Shown here in pieces: positions 6,910 to 14,335 of a stretch of 18,904 nucleotides of DNA. Each line of letters begins with the position of its first letter. The first letter of the stretch is position 1. The notes below the pieces were generated by a model. The model did no database searches, was not told where the DNA came from, and saw only the letters and a list, made by a program, of their open reading frames with translations. This stretch comes from Dehalococcoidia bacterium (GTDB lineage Bacteria; Chloroflexota; Dehalococcoidia; GIF9; AB-539-J10). Where the stretch lies: contig JAUVXS010000012.1 of assembly GCA_030603485.1 (NCBI GenBank), forward strand, positions 1 through 18,904, written 5' to 3'. A program made the position numbers and the translations under genes.

Positions 6910-7788
6910 ATGCCGGAATTGAGTTGGGCCACCGTAGTCACTTGGTTGATAGACCATGGCATCCGCATCCTTATTATAGTAGCAGTGGGAGCTGTGCTGT
7001 GGTTTGCCTTAAATAAGTTTCTCCCACCTATTGTGCGCCGTAGCGTAGCCCGAACCAAGTATAAGGAAAGCAAAGGGGGGATGGAGAAAAGGACGAATAC
7101 CCTTCTATCTATCTTCAAGGGGGTGGGGCGGCTATTCATTGTCATAGTTGCCATAATGATGGTACTGGATGAGGTGGGAGTACCCGTCGCGCCAGTTCTG
7201 GCTGGCTTCGGCATCGTCGGCATAGCCATCGGCTTCGGCGCTCAGTACTTGATCAGAGACCTCATCGCTGGCACCTTCATCATCTTGGAAAACCAGTACA
7301 GGGTGGGTGATGTAGCCAAGGTAGCCGATATTTCTGGTCTGGTGGAGGAGGTACACCTTAGGAAAACAGTGCTCCGTGACCTGGATGGCATAGTCCACCA
7401 TATACCCAATGGTGAGATCAGGGTAGCCAGCAACTTTACCAGACACTTTTCCAGGGTCAATCTCGATATCTCGGTAGGATATGGCACTGACCTCGACCAC
7501 GCCATAAGCGTGATAAACCGAGTGGGCAAAGCACTGGCTGAGGATGAAAAATGGCGTAAAGTAATCAAAAGTCCTCCCCAGGTGCTGAGGGTTAATAATC
7601 TGGGCGACTCCGGAATAGATATCAAGATTTTGGGTGATGTTAAACCTATGGAGCAGTGGGCAGTAATGGGGGAGTTGAGGCTTCGCCTCAAGAAAGCTCT
7701 TGATGCCGAGGGTATAGAAATACCCTGGCCCCATACAAAAGTATATTTTGGCGACCCTTTACCAGATTTTCCTAAGAAGGAAGATTAG
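6910..7788 (+). CDS. MscS-family small-conductance mechanosensitive channel
   Basis: This 292-residue inner-membrane protein probably releases solutes on hypo-osmotic shock, acting as a homoheptamer as is usual for the family. Three membrane segments are visible at about residues 17-38, 70-88 and 92-113. The third is the pore-lining helix, with the Gly/Ala-rich pattern A-G-F-G-I-V-G-I-A-I-G-F-G-A-Q followed by the conserved D-L-I-A-G-T-F-I-I-L-E. The rest forms the cytoplasmic beta and alpha/beta domains, including I-P-N-G and E-G-I-E-I-P-W-P. A ribosome-binding site ggaggt lies 6 bases before the ATG. It stands alone between hisB (120-bp gap) and an RNase PH remnant. No link with histidine synthesis is apparent. 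Confidence 0.93.
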   Translation: MPELSWATVVTWLIDHGIRILIIVAVGAVLWFALNKFLPPIVRRSVARTKYKESKGGMEKRTNTLLSIFKGVGRLFIVIVAIMMVLDEVGVPVAPVLAGFGIVGIAIGFGAQYLIRDLIAGTFIILENQYRVGDVAKVADISGLVEEVHLRKTVLRDLDGIVHHIPNGEIRVASNFTRHFSRVNLDISVGYGTDLDHAISVINRVGKALAEDEKWRKVIKSPPQVLRVNNLGDSGIDIKILGDVKPMEQWAVMGELRLRLKKALDAEGIEIPWPHTKVYFGDPLPDFPKKED

Positions 7789-7879
7789 TCTCACGAAGTA
7801 TTCCCAGCCTGCTGCTTTTGGTAAAAATTCACGACACAGAAGATTGACTCTTCCTTTGTGTGGTGGTAGAAATACAAAG

Positions 7880-8133
7880 CTGATTACCCTGAATAAAGCA
7901 ATCGCTGCCACAAGCGCCGGCGTTGTAAACGGCAATATGCTGCGCGACCTTTGTCATGAGGAGAACTCCTGGGCTGAAGTAGATTTCAATGTAGTTATGA
8001 CCGACAAAAACGAGTTTTTGGAAATCCAGGGAACTGCCGAGGGAAAAACGTTCTCCAAAGAAGCTGCTAATTAATCGCTTTCCCTGGTCAGGAAGGAATA
8101 GACAAGCTATTCAGAGTGCAGAGGCAAACTTGA
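7880..8133 (+). pseudogene. rph: Remnant of RNase PH (rph), C-terminal third
   Basis: The frame here reads A-G-V-V-N-G, then H-E-E-N-S-W-A-E-V-D-F-N-V-V-M-T, then E-I-Q-G-T-A-E-G-K-T-F-S. This matches the conserved C-terminal core of the tRNA-trimming exonuclease RNase PH (typically Y-E-E-D-S-x-A-E-x-D-M-N-V-V-M-T and V-Q-G-T-A-E-G). The match ends at a TAA (8072-8074), where a Gln would be expected. The expected C-terminus reappears in another frame at 8095-8130 as G-I-D-K-L-F-R-V-Q-R. So there is at least one nonsense change and one frameshift. The N-terminal two-thirds is absent, and an acidic residue of the E-E-D motif reads Asn. Nothing upstream provides a start. An open frame running from 7748 into this region is therefore not a genuine gene. 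Confidence 0.82.
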
Positions 8134-8200
8134 AGGGCCTTATCTTAAACGGGAACTCTAACTTCATGATATTGGGGAGGTCGGAAGTAAGGTAATCTTC

Positions 8201-9010
8201 ATGAACCGTCTCTTCAGGATATTCATCGTGGGGCTCTTTGCATTGCTAGGAGCAGCTTTTGTTTTCTCTTGCTCAAATCTTCCGGAATCCCCGGTTCCTA
8301 GCAATTCAGATGTCATTATCTATACGCATAATATAGTCAATACCTACCCCCATGACCGCAATGCTTTCACCGAAGGATTGGTTTTCGAAGATGGCGTTCT
8401 ATATGAAGGAACAGGGCGGTTTGGATACTCTACTTTGCGTAGAGTGGAATTGGAGACCGGAGGTATTTTACAAATTCGTGAACTGGCAGATCAGTTTTTC
8501 GGTGAAGGCATAACCATTTATGGAGACAAGATCATCCAGCTGACCTGGCAATCCAATATTGGGTTTGTCTATGACAAAAACAGTTTTGAGTTACTACAAG
8601 AGTTCAATTATTCAACTGAAGGCTGGGGCATTACACATGATGGAACACGCTTAATCATGAGTGATGGTACGTCAACATTGCATTTCTTAGACCCACAGAC
8701 ATTTGAGGAAATCGGTCAGCTTGAGGTATTTGACAATGATGGTCCTGTAACCAGGCTCAATGAATTAGAATACATCCAAGGGGAAATCTATGCCAATGTT
8801 TGGCAAACAGGCTGGGTTGCAAGGATTGCACCTCAGACGGGGCGAGTGATTGGGTGGATAGATCTGAGAGGACTACTAACCGCAGAAGACCGCAGTGAGC
8901 TGGCTGATGTTCTCAACGGCATTGCGTATGACGCAGAGGCTGCTCGCTTGTTTGTGACCGGAAAGTTGTGGCCTAAACTCTTTGAGATTGAATTAATTTC
9001 TCCACCATAA
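8201..9010 (+). CDS. Glutaminyl-peptide cyclotransferase, lipoprotein-like
   Basis: This protein has 269 residues and belongs to the plant/bacterial-type glutamine cyclotransferase family, a beta-propeller that converts N-terminal Gln to pyroglutamate. It is unrelated to the animal zinc enzyme. The family pattern F-T-E-G-L-V-F-E-D-G-V-L-Y-E-G-T-G-R-F-G follows the N-terminus, with further blades carrying W-Q-S-N-I-G-F-V-Y and L-N-E-L-E-Y-I. The N-terminus is a signal peptide: a charged start, a hydrophobic stretch (about residues 5-22), then V-F-S-C with Cys24 as a probable lipidation site. It would thus act outside the cytoplasmic membrane. The ATG has a moderate ribosome-binding site (taaggt). 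It is probably monocistronic: a decayed gene precedes it and a promoter follows. Confidence 0.9.
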   Translation: MNRLFRIFIVGLFALLGAAFVFSCSNLPESPVPSNSDVIIYTHNIVNTYPHDRNAFTEGLVFEDGVLYEGTGRFGYSTLRRVELETGGILQIRELADQFFGEGITIYGDKIIQLTWQSNIGFVYDKNSFELLQEFNYSTEGWGITHDGTRLIMSDGTSTLHFLDPQTFEEIGQLEVFDNDGPVTRLNELEYIQGEIYANVWQTGWVARIAPQTGRVIGWIDLRGLLTAEDRSELADVLNGIAYDAEAARLFVTGKLWPKLFEIELISPP

Positions 9011-9064
9011 TTGACGATTCCATCTTTTGAGATAAGTTACTGCCTGATCAGTGTTAGTGCTATA

Positions 9065-9130
9065 AGATTCCTCGATCACTTTCCCTTCGGTGCGCCCAAG
9101 GCTTCGACTTAGGCACTTCTTACAATGACA
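9065..9130. repeat. Decayed copy of a gattcctcg...aatgaca dispersed repeat
   Basis: The 370-base gap 9011-9380 has no gene. Its first half contains agattcctcg at the left and acaatgaca at the right of a degenerate unit. This is reminiscent of the repeats at 14769-14810 and 14975-15017, which carry a similar gatt/gact...caatgac frame. The similarity is partial. The second half of the gap holds the promoter and leader listed separately. Confidence 0.35.
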
Positions 9131-9231
9131 AAAAGAGCTGCAGAGAAGACTTACTCTGTTTCCCAGACTACTCCTCCTGTAATCTATTGTCCCTGTAATA
9201 GTGTTTCTCAGTGCAAGAATTCCCGACACAG

Positions 9232-9260
9232 TTGACAATAACTATTGACCAGTTTATAAT
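9232..9260 (+). promoter_or_regulatory. Perfect-consensus sigma-70 promoter
   Basis: TTGACA (9232-9237) and TATAAT (9255-9260) match the consensus at all 12 positions, with the optimal 17-base spacer. Transcription should start near 9267, leaving a leader of about 114 bases before the next gene. It is the clearest promoter in the window and should drive the PaaK-like gene and probably the YkoP-like gene. Confidence 0.82.
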
Positions 9261-9300
9261 GTAAAATACCTAGTAATACGATGTAGTTTTTAAAAACCGA

Positions 9301-9366
9301 GAATTACCTGGAGCCGATGAACGCTTGGGGGACAGTGGGGAGAACATGATCTCCCGAAGGTAATTC
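9301..9366 (+). promoter_or_regulatory. Structured 5' leader, possible cis-regulatory RNA
   Basis: A 9-bp perfect outer stem pairs gaattacct (9301-9309) with aggtaattc (9358-9366). Inside it, gggaga (9338-9343) pairs with tctccc (9350-9355) around acatga. The remaining G-rich strand (9310-9337) could form a third arm or a ligand pocket. The likely ribosome-binding site gagg (9367-9370) starts right after the outer stem. I recognise no known riboswitch class. Confidence 0.45.
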
Positions 9367-9380
9367 GAGGACAACGCTGG

Positions 9381-10778
9381 ATGAGAGAGCCGTACACACT
9401 GCGTCGCTTGGGAGACCTGGCCCGAGCCATCGCTTATCGGCAGGCGTTAATCAAACATGAGTGCTGGCCCCGCGCCAAGCTTGAGGAATTACAGCAGCAC
9501 CGGCTAGCCAGGCTTCTTGATTGGGTAACTCAACGGTCTCCTTTTTACCGTGAGTTATGCAGCACACACCGGGTGAGTCAATCCTATAGTCTCCAGGACT
9601 TCCCTATCATGGACAAAAAAACCTACATGCAACACTTCGACGAAATTGTCACTGACCCCCGGTTGCGCCTCTCCCAACTACAGAAACATATGGCCCACGT
9701 TTCCGGGGACGAGTATTATCTGGGCGAGTATCGTGTGCTTACTACGGCAGGTAGCTCCGGGCAGAAGACGGTGGTAGTATTCAATCGAAAAGAATGGAGT
9801 ATCCAGGAAGCGGCAAGTATGCGGATTGCAGCCATGATGGGAGTGGTTCCCTTCTCAATGAGACGCCCCACGATTGTTACCATCGGCTCTCCCAGCCCTC
9901 TGCACGATAGTTATCGCCTCCCCCTAAGCATGGATATCGGCCTTTACCGTTTTCACGTGCTACCGGCTACTGCTCTTATCGAAGAGCTGGTCCAGCGATT
10001 AAATTCCATTCAGCCCCACATGCTTCGGGGTTTTCCATCCATGCTTGGGCTGCTTGTGACAGAGCAGCTTCAAGGTCGCTTGCATATCAATCCCTCTATT
10101 ATCGCCGGTGGCGGCGAACCGCTGCCCAGCGAATTGAGGAAGCAACTCCAGGCTGCATGGGAAAGTTCTGTCTTTGACATCTATGGCACTCAGGAGGGAC
10201 TCCGCGCTATGGAGTGCAACCCCGGCCAGGGGATGCACATCTTCGAAGATTTGGGTATTGTTGAGGTGGTAGATGAGGACAACTGCCCTGTGCCCGACGG
10301 GACTCTGGGGCACAAGATTCTGTTCACCAGTCTCTTTAGCTTCACCCAGCCCGTCATCCGCTACGAAATATCTGACATGATGGTACTGGCTCCCGAGCCG
10401 TGCACGTGTGGCCAGCCATTCCGACGTATTCTTGCCATCAACGGCAGGAATGACGATGTTCTCTACCTTCAAGGTCGAGCGGGGAGACAGGTTGCCGTTC
10501 ATCCTGTCCATTTTTGGAACGTTCTGGAAAGCTTCGCGGATATACGGCAGTACCAGGTGGTCCATGAACCGGACGGCATCTGCTTGCGATTGATGTTCGA
10601 GGAAGGGAATGGAAACACAGCTCGTACCGTCAAGGAACAACTGGCACGGAAGTTACATGCCCTGGGCGTTGATTGCCCGTCTATCCGTGTTGAACTGGTG
10701 ACCACGCTGGAAGACCGCTCCCGTCATATGGGGAAGTGGAAGAACATCATCTCCAACGTAAACCAGTCAATGCAATAG
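9381..10778 (+). CDS. PaaK/CapK-like adenylate-forming enzyme
   Basis: This 465-residue protein belongs to the phenylacetate-CoA ligase/CapK family of ATP-dependent acyl-adenylating enzymes, which activate a carboxylic acid as acyl-AMP, often with transfer to CoA. Motifs are the P-loop-like T121-T-A-G-S-S-G-Q128, Y268-G-T-Q-E-G273 (adenine/substrate region), a R-Y-E-I-S-D segment, the hinge-like R-N-D-D-V-L-Y-L, and a C-terminal M-G-K-W-K that may supply the catalytic Lys. The N-terminal helix S-P-F-Y-R-E-L is typical of the CapK branch, often found near surface-polysaccharide genes. The substrate is unknown. It lies behind a consensus promoter and a structured leader and is followed after 98 bases by a YkoP-like gene. 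The pairing suggests a cell-envelope or secondary-metabolite role, but that is inference. Confidence 0.85.
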   Translation: MREPYTLRRLGDLARAIAYRQALIKHECWPRAKLEELQQHRLARLLDWVTQRSPFYRELCSTHRVSQSYSLQDFPIMDKKTYMQHFDEIVTDPRLRLSQLQKHMAHVSGDEYYLGEYRVLTTAGSSGQKTVVVFNRKEWSIQEAASMRIAAMMGVVPFSMRRPTIVTIGSPSPLHDSYRLPLSMDIGLYRFHVLPATALIEELVQRLNSIQPHMLRGFPSMLGLLVTEQLQGRLHINPSIIAGGGEPLPSELRKQLQAAWESSVFDIYGTQEGLRAMECNPGQGMHIFEDLGIVEVVDEDNCPVPDGTLGHKILFTSLFSFTQPVIRYEISDMMVLAPEPCTCGQPFRRILAINGRNDDVLYLQGRAGRQVAVHPVHFWNVLESFADIRQYQVVHEPDGICLRLMFEEGNGNTARTVKEQLARKLHALGVDCPSIRVELVTTLEDRSRHMGKWKNIISNVNQSMQ

Positions 10779-10876
10779 CCGCGGATTAATAGTGACCGGA
10801 TTGCCGGGCGTTCCAGCGAGCTATGCCTGCAGATGCTGCGTGATTAGGCGGTGAAAATGAGTTCCCAAGGTGATAC

Positions 10877-11455
10877 ATGGCATATCTTTTATTAGGAGCC
10901 ATTATACGGGCTATGTTGCCCATCATAAACAAAGTTCACGCAATAGCCCTCGGTATCGAGCCTCTCGAAAGAAACAGCATCATCTGCATTGAGCTAAGAC
11001 GTCACAAGGGCTGTTCTATTAAGCTGGAGGACGGTTGTGAGGTCAGGCCTGGCGACCCTGTCATCAAACTGCACTTGAATAATGCTTGGATTGCCGAGAG
11101 ACTGCGGTCAAGCTCGGGGTTGGGGATGAGGGGCTTCCCGAGGGGACTCATCTACCATTTCAAGGGCGGCTTGCAACTCCTTGCCGCAGAGGTAGCCAAG
11201 GGGAAATACGGTGGCATCGTTGCAGTGTATGGCTGGACTGCCTTTCATGTTCACGCTGGCCGGTTGGGATTCCAGGTCATTGACCTGCCGAACACCCTGA
11301 GGATAAAGCTGGCCCGACTCCACATCGCCGCACTAATGCAGGCTCATCATATCCCCTGGCTCAGGAGGCATACCGCCTCTCGTGAATCCGTGAAGGTTAA
11401 GGCAGTTTGGCTCTCCCGAGCCGAACTCTTGAGAATGCACGGCTCGTGCTCGTGA
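10877..11455 (+). CDS. YkoP-like protein of unknown function
   Basis: This 192-residue protein resembles the YkoP-like domain family (named after Bacillus subtilis YkoP), whose biochemical role I do not know. Recognisable elements are G-D-P-V-I-K-L-H-L-N-N-A (the family's pattern of Gly-Asp-Pro and a following His), A-V-Y-G-W-T-A-F-H, R-L-G-F-Q-V-I-D-L-P, and the closing W-L-S-R-A-E-L-L-R. A hydrophobic stretch at residues 1-17 could anchor or contact the membrane. The family often accompanies polysaccharide-deacetylase or glycosyltransferase genes. Here it follows a CapK-like enzyme and probably shares its promoter. aaggtg precedes the ATG at suitable spacing. Its stop lies only 25 bases from the convergent proA stop. 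Confidence 0.7.
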   Translation: MAYLLLGAIIRAMLPIINKVHAIALGIEPLERNSIICIELRRHKGCSIKLEDGCEVRPGDPVIKLHLNNAWIAERLRSSSGLGMRGFPRGLIYHFKGGLQLLAAEVAKGKYGGIVAVYGWTAFHVHAGRLGFQVIDLPNTLRIKLARLHIAALMQAHHIPWLRRHTASRESVKVKAVWLSRAELLRMHGSCS

Positions 11456-11480
11456 TGCTTCTGTCTTAATGACACGAAAG

Positions 11481-12755
11481 CTAAGGCCGAACCTGACCGT
11501 TGCCCAAGATAATCCACTTGTAGCTGGTTAGCTCTTTCAAAGCCATGGGACCGCGGGCGTGAAATTTCTGGGTGCTTATGCCTATCTCGGCACCTAAACC
11601 AAACTGCCCCCCATCGGTGAAACGAGTGCTGGCATTGGCATAGACACAGGCAGCGTCAACTTCATTAAGAAAGCGCATTGCCGCTGAATAGTCCTCGGTG
11701 ACGATAGCCTCGGAGTGCCCCGAGCCGTATTTCTCAATATGCTCCAGAGCCTCACCTAGAGAATCAACCACCTTGATAGCCGCGGTCAAGGACAGGAATT
11801 CCTTCCCCCAGTCCTCATCGACGGCAGGGACTGGCTTCAGGGACTGAATGGGCTTAAGTATGGCCAGGGCTCGCTTGTCGCAGTGCATTTCCACCCCGGC
11901 CTTGGCCCACTCTTTGGCAAGAATAGGCAGGTAAGCTGCGGCAGCTTGACTGTGGACCAAAAGGCAATCCAGGGCGTTGCACACGGTGGGGCGCTGGACT
12001 TTGGCATTATAGGCAATGGCTACCGCTTTATCCAGGTCAGCATTCTTATCCACATAGGTATGGCAAACACCGATACCGCCGGTAAGTACCGGCATAGCAG
12101 CATTTTCCGAGACAAGCTTTGTCAAACTGGCGCCGCCGCGGGGGATTATCAGGTCAATGATTCCCCTCATTTTTAGCATGTGATTGACCAGAGTTCGCTC
12201 TGGGGACTCAATAAGTTGGACTGCCCCCTGGGGCACCCCGGCCTGGTCACAAGCCTGCTGAGCCGCCCTGGCTAAGGCAATGTTGGAATTTATAGCTTCC
12301 TTGCCACCGCGAAGGATGACGGCATTGCCCGATTTAAGGCATAGGCTTGATATATCTATGGTCACATTGGGGCGGCTCTCGTATAGCGCACCGATAACCC
12401 CTAAAGGCACTCGCTTTTTACCTATCTGCAAACCATTGGGCAAAGTTCGCATATCAAACATCTCGCCCACCGGGTCGGGCAAGGCAGCCACCATTCTTGT
12501 GTCCTGAGCCATGCCCTCTAGGCGGGATGGCGAAAGCATAAGCCTGTCGAGCATAGCCCCGCTCATCCCCGAAGACTTAGCCTCCTCGTAATCAATCTTG
12601 TTGGCAGCCAGAATGTCATCCTGCTTATCAATAAGAGCTTCAGCAGTATTGAGCAATGCCTTATTCTTAACCTCGGTGGAAAGAAACGCCAGCCTCCTGG
12701 AGGCTGCCTTAGCTGCCTTTCCTTTCTCCTCCAGTTCTTTTATGGCTGATTCCAT
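11481..12755 (-). CDS. proA: Glutamate-5-semialdehyde dehydrogenase ProA
   Basis: ProA reduces gamma-glutamyl phosphate to glutamate-5-semialdehyde with NADPH, the second step of proline synthesis. The length (424 residues) is normal. The catalytic Cys259 sits in Q-R-P-T-V-C-N-A-L-D, and L-Y-E-S-R-P-N-V-T, L-R-G-G-K-E-A and the C-terminal H-A-R-G-P-M-A-L-K-E-L-T-S-Y-K-W are typical of the family. A ribosome-binding site aaggagt lies 6 bases before the ATG at 12755. It is the last gene of the minus-strand run and follows proB after a 239-bp gap holding a truncated ORF and palindromes. No obvious intrinsic terminator lies in the 25-base convergent gap, so transcripts may read into the opposite gene. 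Confidence 0.96.
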   Translation of the reverse strand: MESAIKELEEKGKAAKAASRRLAFLSTEVKNKALLNTAEALIDKQDDILAANKIDYEEAKSSGMSGAMLDRLMLSPSRLEGMAQDTRMVAALPDPVGEMFDMRTLPNGLQIGKKRVPLGVIGALYESRPNVTIDISSLCLKSGNAVILRGGKEAINSNIALARAAQQACDQAGVPQGAVQLIESPERTLVNHMLKMRGIIDLIIPRGGASLTKLVSENAAMPVLTGGIGVCHTYVDKNADLDKAVAIAYNAKVQRPTVCNALDCLLVHSQAAAAYLPILAKEWAKAGVEMHCDKRALAILKPIQSLKPVPAVDEDWGKEFLSLTAAIKVVDSLGEALEHIEKYGSGHSEAIVTEDYSAAMRFLNEVDAACVYANASTRFTDGGQFGLGAEIGISTQKFHARGPMALKELTSYKWIILGNGQVRP

Positions 12756-12774
12756 AGTTTTACTCCTTCTATAG

Positions 12775-12963
12775 TCAATTGCAAAACCTTATATAATTCT
12801 CCCTCCCCTGGCGTGAGGGAGGAAGAGAACTCCCGCAAGGTGGGAGGGGACGAGTCCTTCCCCTACGGGAGCTCTCGGCAATGTTGAACAAGTATGGCAG
12901 CTTCTTTTGTATCTTTGTTTTAAGTTCTTCGTCCTCAAAGATTTTTATGAGATGACTATTCAC
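12775..12963 (-). pseudogene. Truncated ORF with own RBS, N-terminus only (possible restriction-enzyme remnant)
   Basis: A GTG start at 12963 preceded by gaggag opens a 62-residue frame. Its first 30 residues look protein-like (I-F-E-D-E-E-L-K-T-K-I-Q-K-K-L-P-Y-L-F-N-I-A-E). The rest is translation of the palindromic repeat at 12799-12846 (P-L-P-P-C-G-S-S-L-P-P-S-R). From memory, the opening resembles the start of small ThaI-like type II restriction endonucleases (K-L-P-x-L-F-x-L-A-E). That is unverified. The likely history is a gene between proB and proA that was deleted down to its N-terminus, with a repeat at the junction. Confidence 0.4.
12799..12846. repeat. Two adjacent CTCCC-type palindromes
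   Basis: ctccctc and gagggag (12799-12805 and 12815-12821) form one hairpin. ctccc and gggag (12830-12834 and 12842-12846) form the next. They resemble the ctctccc/gggagag hairpin inside pyrK (15505-15525). They lie between proB and proA and encode the tail of the truncated ORF. Confidence 0.6.
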
Positions 12964-12994
12964 TTATACTCCTCAAAGTCTCTTTTAACACCGT

Positions 12995-14107
12995 TCACAA
13001 TATTACCATATTATTCCTGTGAACCACCTCGTCACCATAGTCGTAGCCGAGGAGGCTGAGGATTTTGTCGGAATGCCTCCCTCCGATGATAGCTAAATCA
13101 GAAGAGCTATAGTTGACGATACCGCAGCCAATGCGTTTACCCTGCTCGTCGAGGATGTCCACAATATCGCCGCGGTGGAAATCGCCCTCTGCTCTTATGA
13201 CTCCCGCAGGGAGTAGGCTCTTATTGTGCTCCTTGAGGGCCAAGACAGCGCCTTTGTCCACCCTGACATTGCCTTTGGAAGCCAGCCCGCTGAGCATCCA
13301 CCTCTTTTTGCTTTCCATCTTATTCACCTGCGCAGGAAAGAAAGTGCCTGTATCTTCCCCCTGGCTAATCCTCACCAGTATGTCAGGTTCTCGCCCATCG
13401 GCGATGACTACGTTTACACCTGAAGAAGTAGCTAGTCTGGCTGCCTCAATCTTGGTCGTCATGCCTCCAATGCCCTGGCGACCGGCAGTAGCGCTGGCCA
13501 TGCGTTTGATTTCGGCGTCAATCTTGTCCACCCGGCGAATATGTTGCGCTTGAGGATTGTAGCGCGGGTCGGCAGTATATAAGCCGCCGATGTCGGTTAG
13601 CAATGCTAGAAGGTCAGCATCAATCAGGTTAGCCACCATGGCGGAAAGGTTATCGTTATCCCCGAATTTAAGTTCTTCAATCTCGTCAATGGCGACAACG
13701 TCATTCTCATTGACAATGCAAATTATGCCAAGCTCGATAAGGGCCAGTAAGGTATTACGAGCATTAAGATAGCCACTGCGGTCGGAAAGGCCTTCCTTCG
13801 TGAGCAATGCCTGGGCTACGGTTATATCATACTGGCTGAAAAGTTGTTCATAGGTATACATGAGGTGGCTTTGGCCCACCGAAGCCAGGACCTGTTTGAA
13901 AGGAGTGTTTTTACGTTCTGGAACCTTTTTAAGCTGCTGCCTTCCCGAGGCAACGGCTCCAGAAGAAACTATTACTATCTCCTTCCCCTGGCGGTGTAGA
14001 CGGGATATCTGCTCTACCAAACTTGACATAACTTGCAAGTCAAGATGGTCAGTGCCTGAGGTAAGGAAGCCTGTGCCGAATTTAGCCACTATGCGTTGAT
14101 AAGCCAT
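12995..14107 (-). CDS. proB: Glutamate 5-kinase ProB with PUA domain
   Basis: ProB phosphorylates glutamate to gamma-glutamyl phosphate, the first and feedback-controlled step of proline synthesis. The N-terminal amino-acid kinase domain shows R-I-V-A-K-F-G-T-G, I-V-S-S-G-A-V-A-S-G, N-E-N-D-V-V, F-G-D-N-D-N-L-S-A-M-V-A and L-T-D-I-G-G-L-Y-T-A-D-P-R. The G-I-G-G-M-T-T-K-I-E-A-A motif closes the kinase. About 75 C-terminal residues form the PUA domain. I start it at the ATG at 14107 (370 residues, close to the E. coli length), because the family begins right at this R-I-V-x-K. An in-frame TTG at 14152 lies in repeat-containing DNA without a ribosome-binding site. No good Shine-Dalgarno sequence precedes 14107 either. 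Confidence 0.95.
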   Translation of the reverse strand: MAYQRIVAKFGTGFLTSGTDHLDLQVMSSLVEQISRLHRQGKEIVIVSSGAVASGRQQLKKVPERKNTPFKQVLASVGQSHLMYTYEQLFSQYDITVAQALLTKEGLSDRSGYLNARNTLLALIELGIICIVNENDVVAIDEIEELKFGDNDNLSAMVANLIDADLLALLTDIGGLYTADPRYNPQAQHIRRVDKIDAEIKRMASATAGRQGIGGMTTKIEAARLATSSGVNVVIADGREPDILVRISQGEDTGTFFPAQVNKMESKKRWMLSGLASKGNVRVDKGAVLALKEHNKSLLPAGVIRAEGDFHRGDIVDILDEQGKRIGCGIVNYSSSDLAIIGGRHSDKILSLLGYDYGDEVVHRNNMVIL

Positions 14108-14172
14108 TAGAATAAATCTAGCAGTTTTCGTTCCCACTGACAACTCGGGCAAAGAAGAAACAAGACATTCAG

Positions 14173-14191
14173 GCCCCGACTCTGTCGGGGC
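14173..14191. repeat. GCCCCGAC palindrome, intergenic copy
   Basis: gccccgac and gtcggggc flank a tct loop. This is the same element as in hisG (3260-3280) and pyrK (15358-15382). It lies in the yjbQ-proB gap. Confidence 0.75.
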
Positions 14192-14255
14192 AAAGGAAAG
14201 AATTAATAGTTCGTCAGAATGTGCAATCAGATTGTTGCCGCATCGCCCAGATTTT

Positions 14256-14321
14256 TGTAGTTGCCTGATTTATCAGGCGTGCTCAATAAATTGACCGACT
14301 ACAAAGCCCAATAAATTGGGC
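14256..14321. repeat. Multi-hairpin repeat element between yjbQ and proB
   Basis: An outer tgtag...ctaca pair (14256-14260, 14299-14303) encloses gcctga-ttta-tcaggc (14263-14278). A second hairpin gcccaat-aa-attgggc (14306-14321) follows. A degenerate third copy, ctcaataaattga, lies between them. The repeated unit type (gccYRAT...ATYRggc) suggests a small dispersed non-autonomous element. As RNA it would form stacked hairpins in the yjbQ-proB spacer. Confidence 0.65.
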
Positions 14322-14335
14322 AAGTACATCTTATA

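Noticed and set aside
7132..7734. Long minus-strand open frame of 200 codons
   Set aside because: It lies wholly inside the clearly conserved mscS gene in antisense and has no family-like motif.
7748..8074. A 108-codon plus-strand ORF overlapping the mscS end
   Set aside because: Its first part is out-of-frame mscS and spacer. Only the part from about 7880 is meaningful, as an rph remnant.
9301..9366. Match to a known riboswitch such as c-di-AMP (ydaO) or ZTP type
   Set aside because: Only scattered short words such as cgctt and gggggac fit; the conserved cores of those classes are absent.
9999..10640. Minus-strand open frame of 213 codons
   Set aside because: It is antisense to the PaaK-like gene, which has all its motifs; no start signal or recognisable protein.
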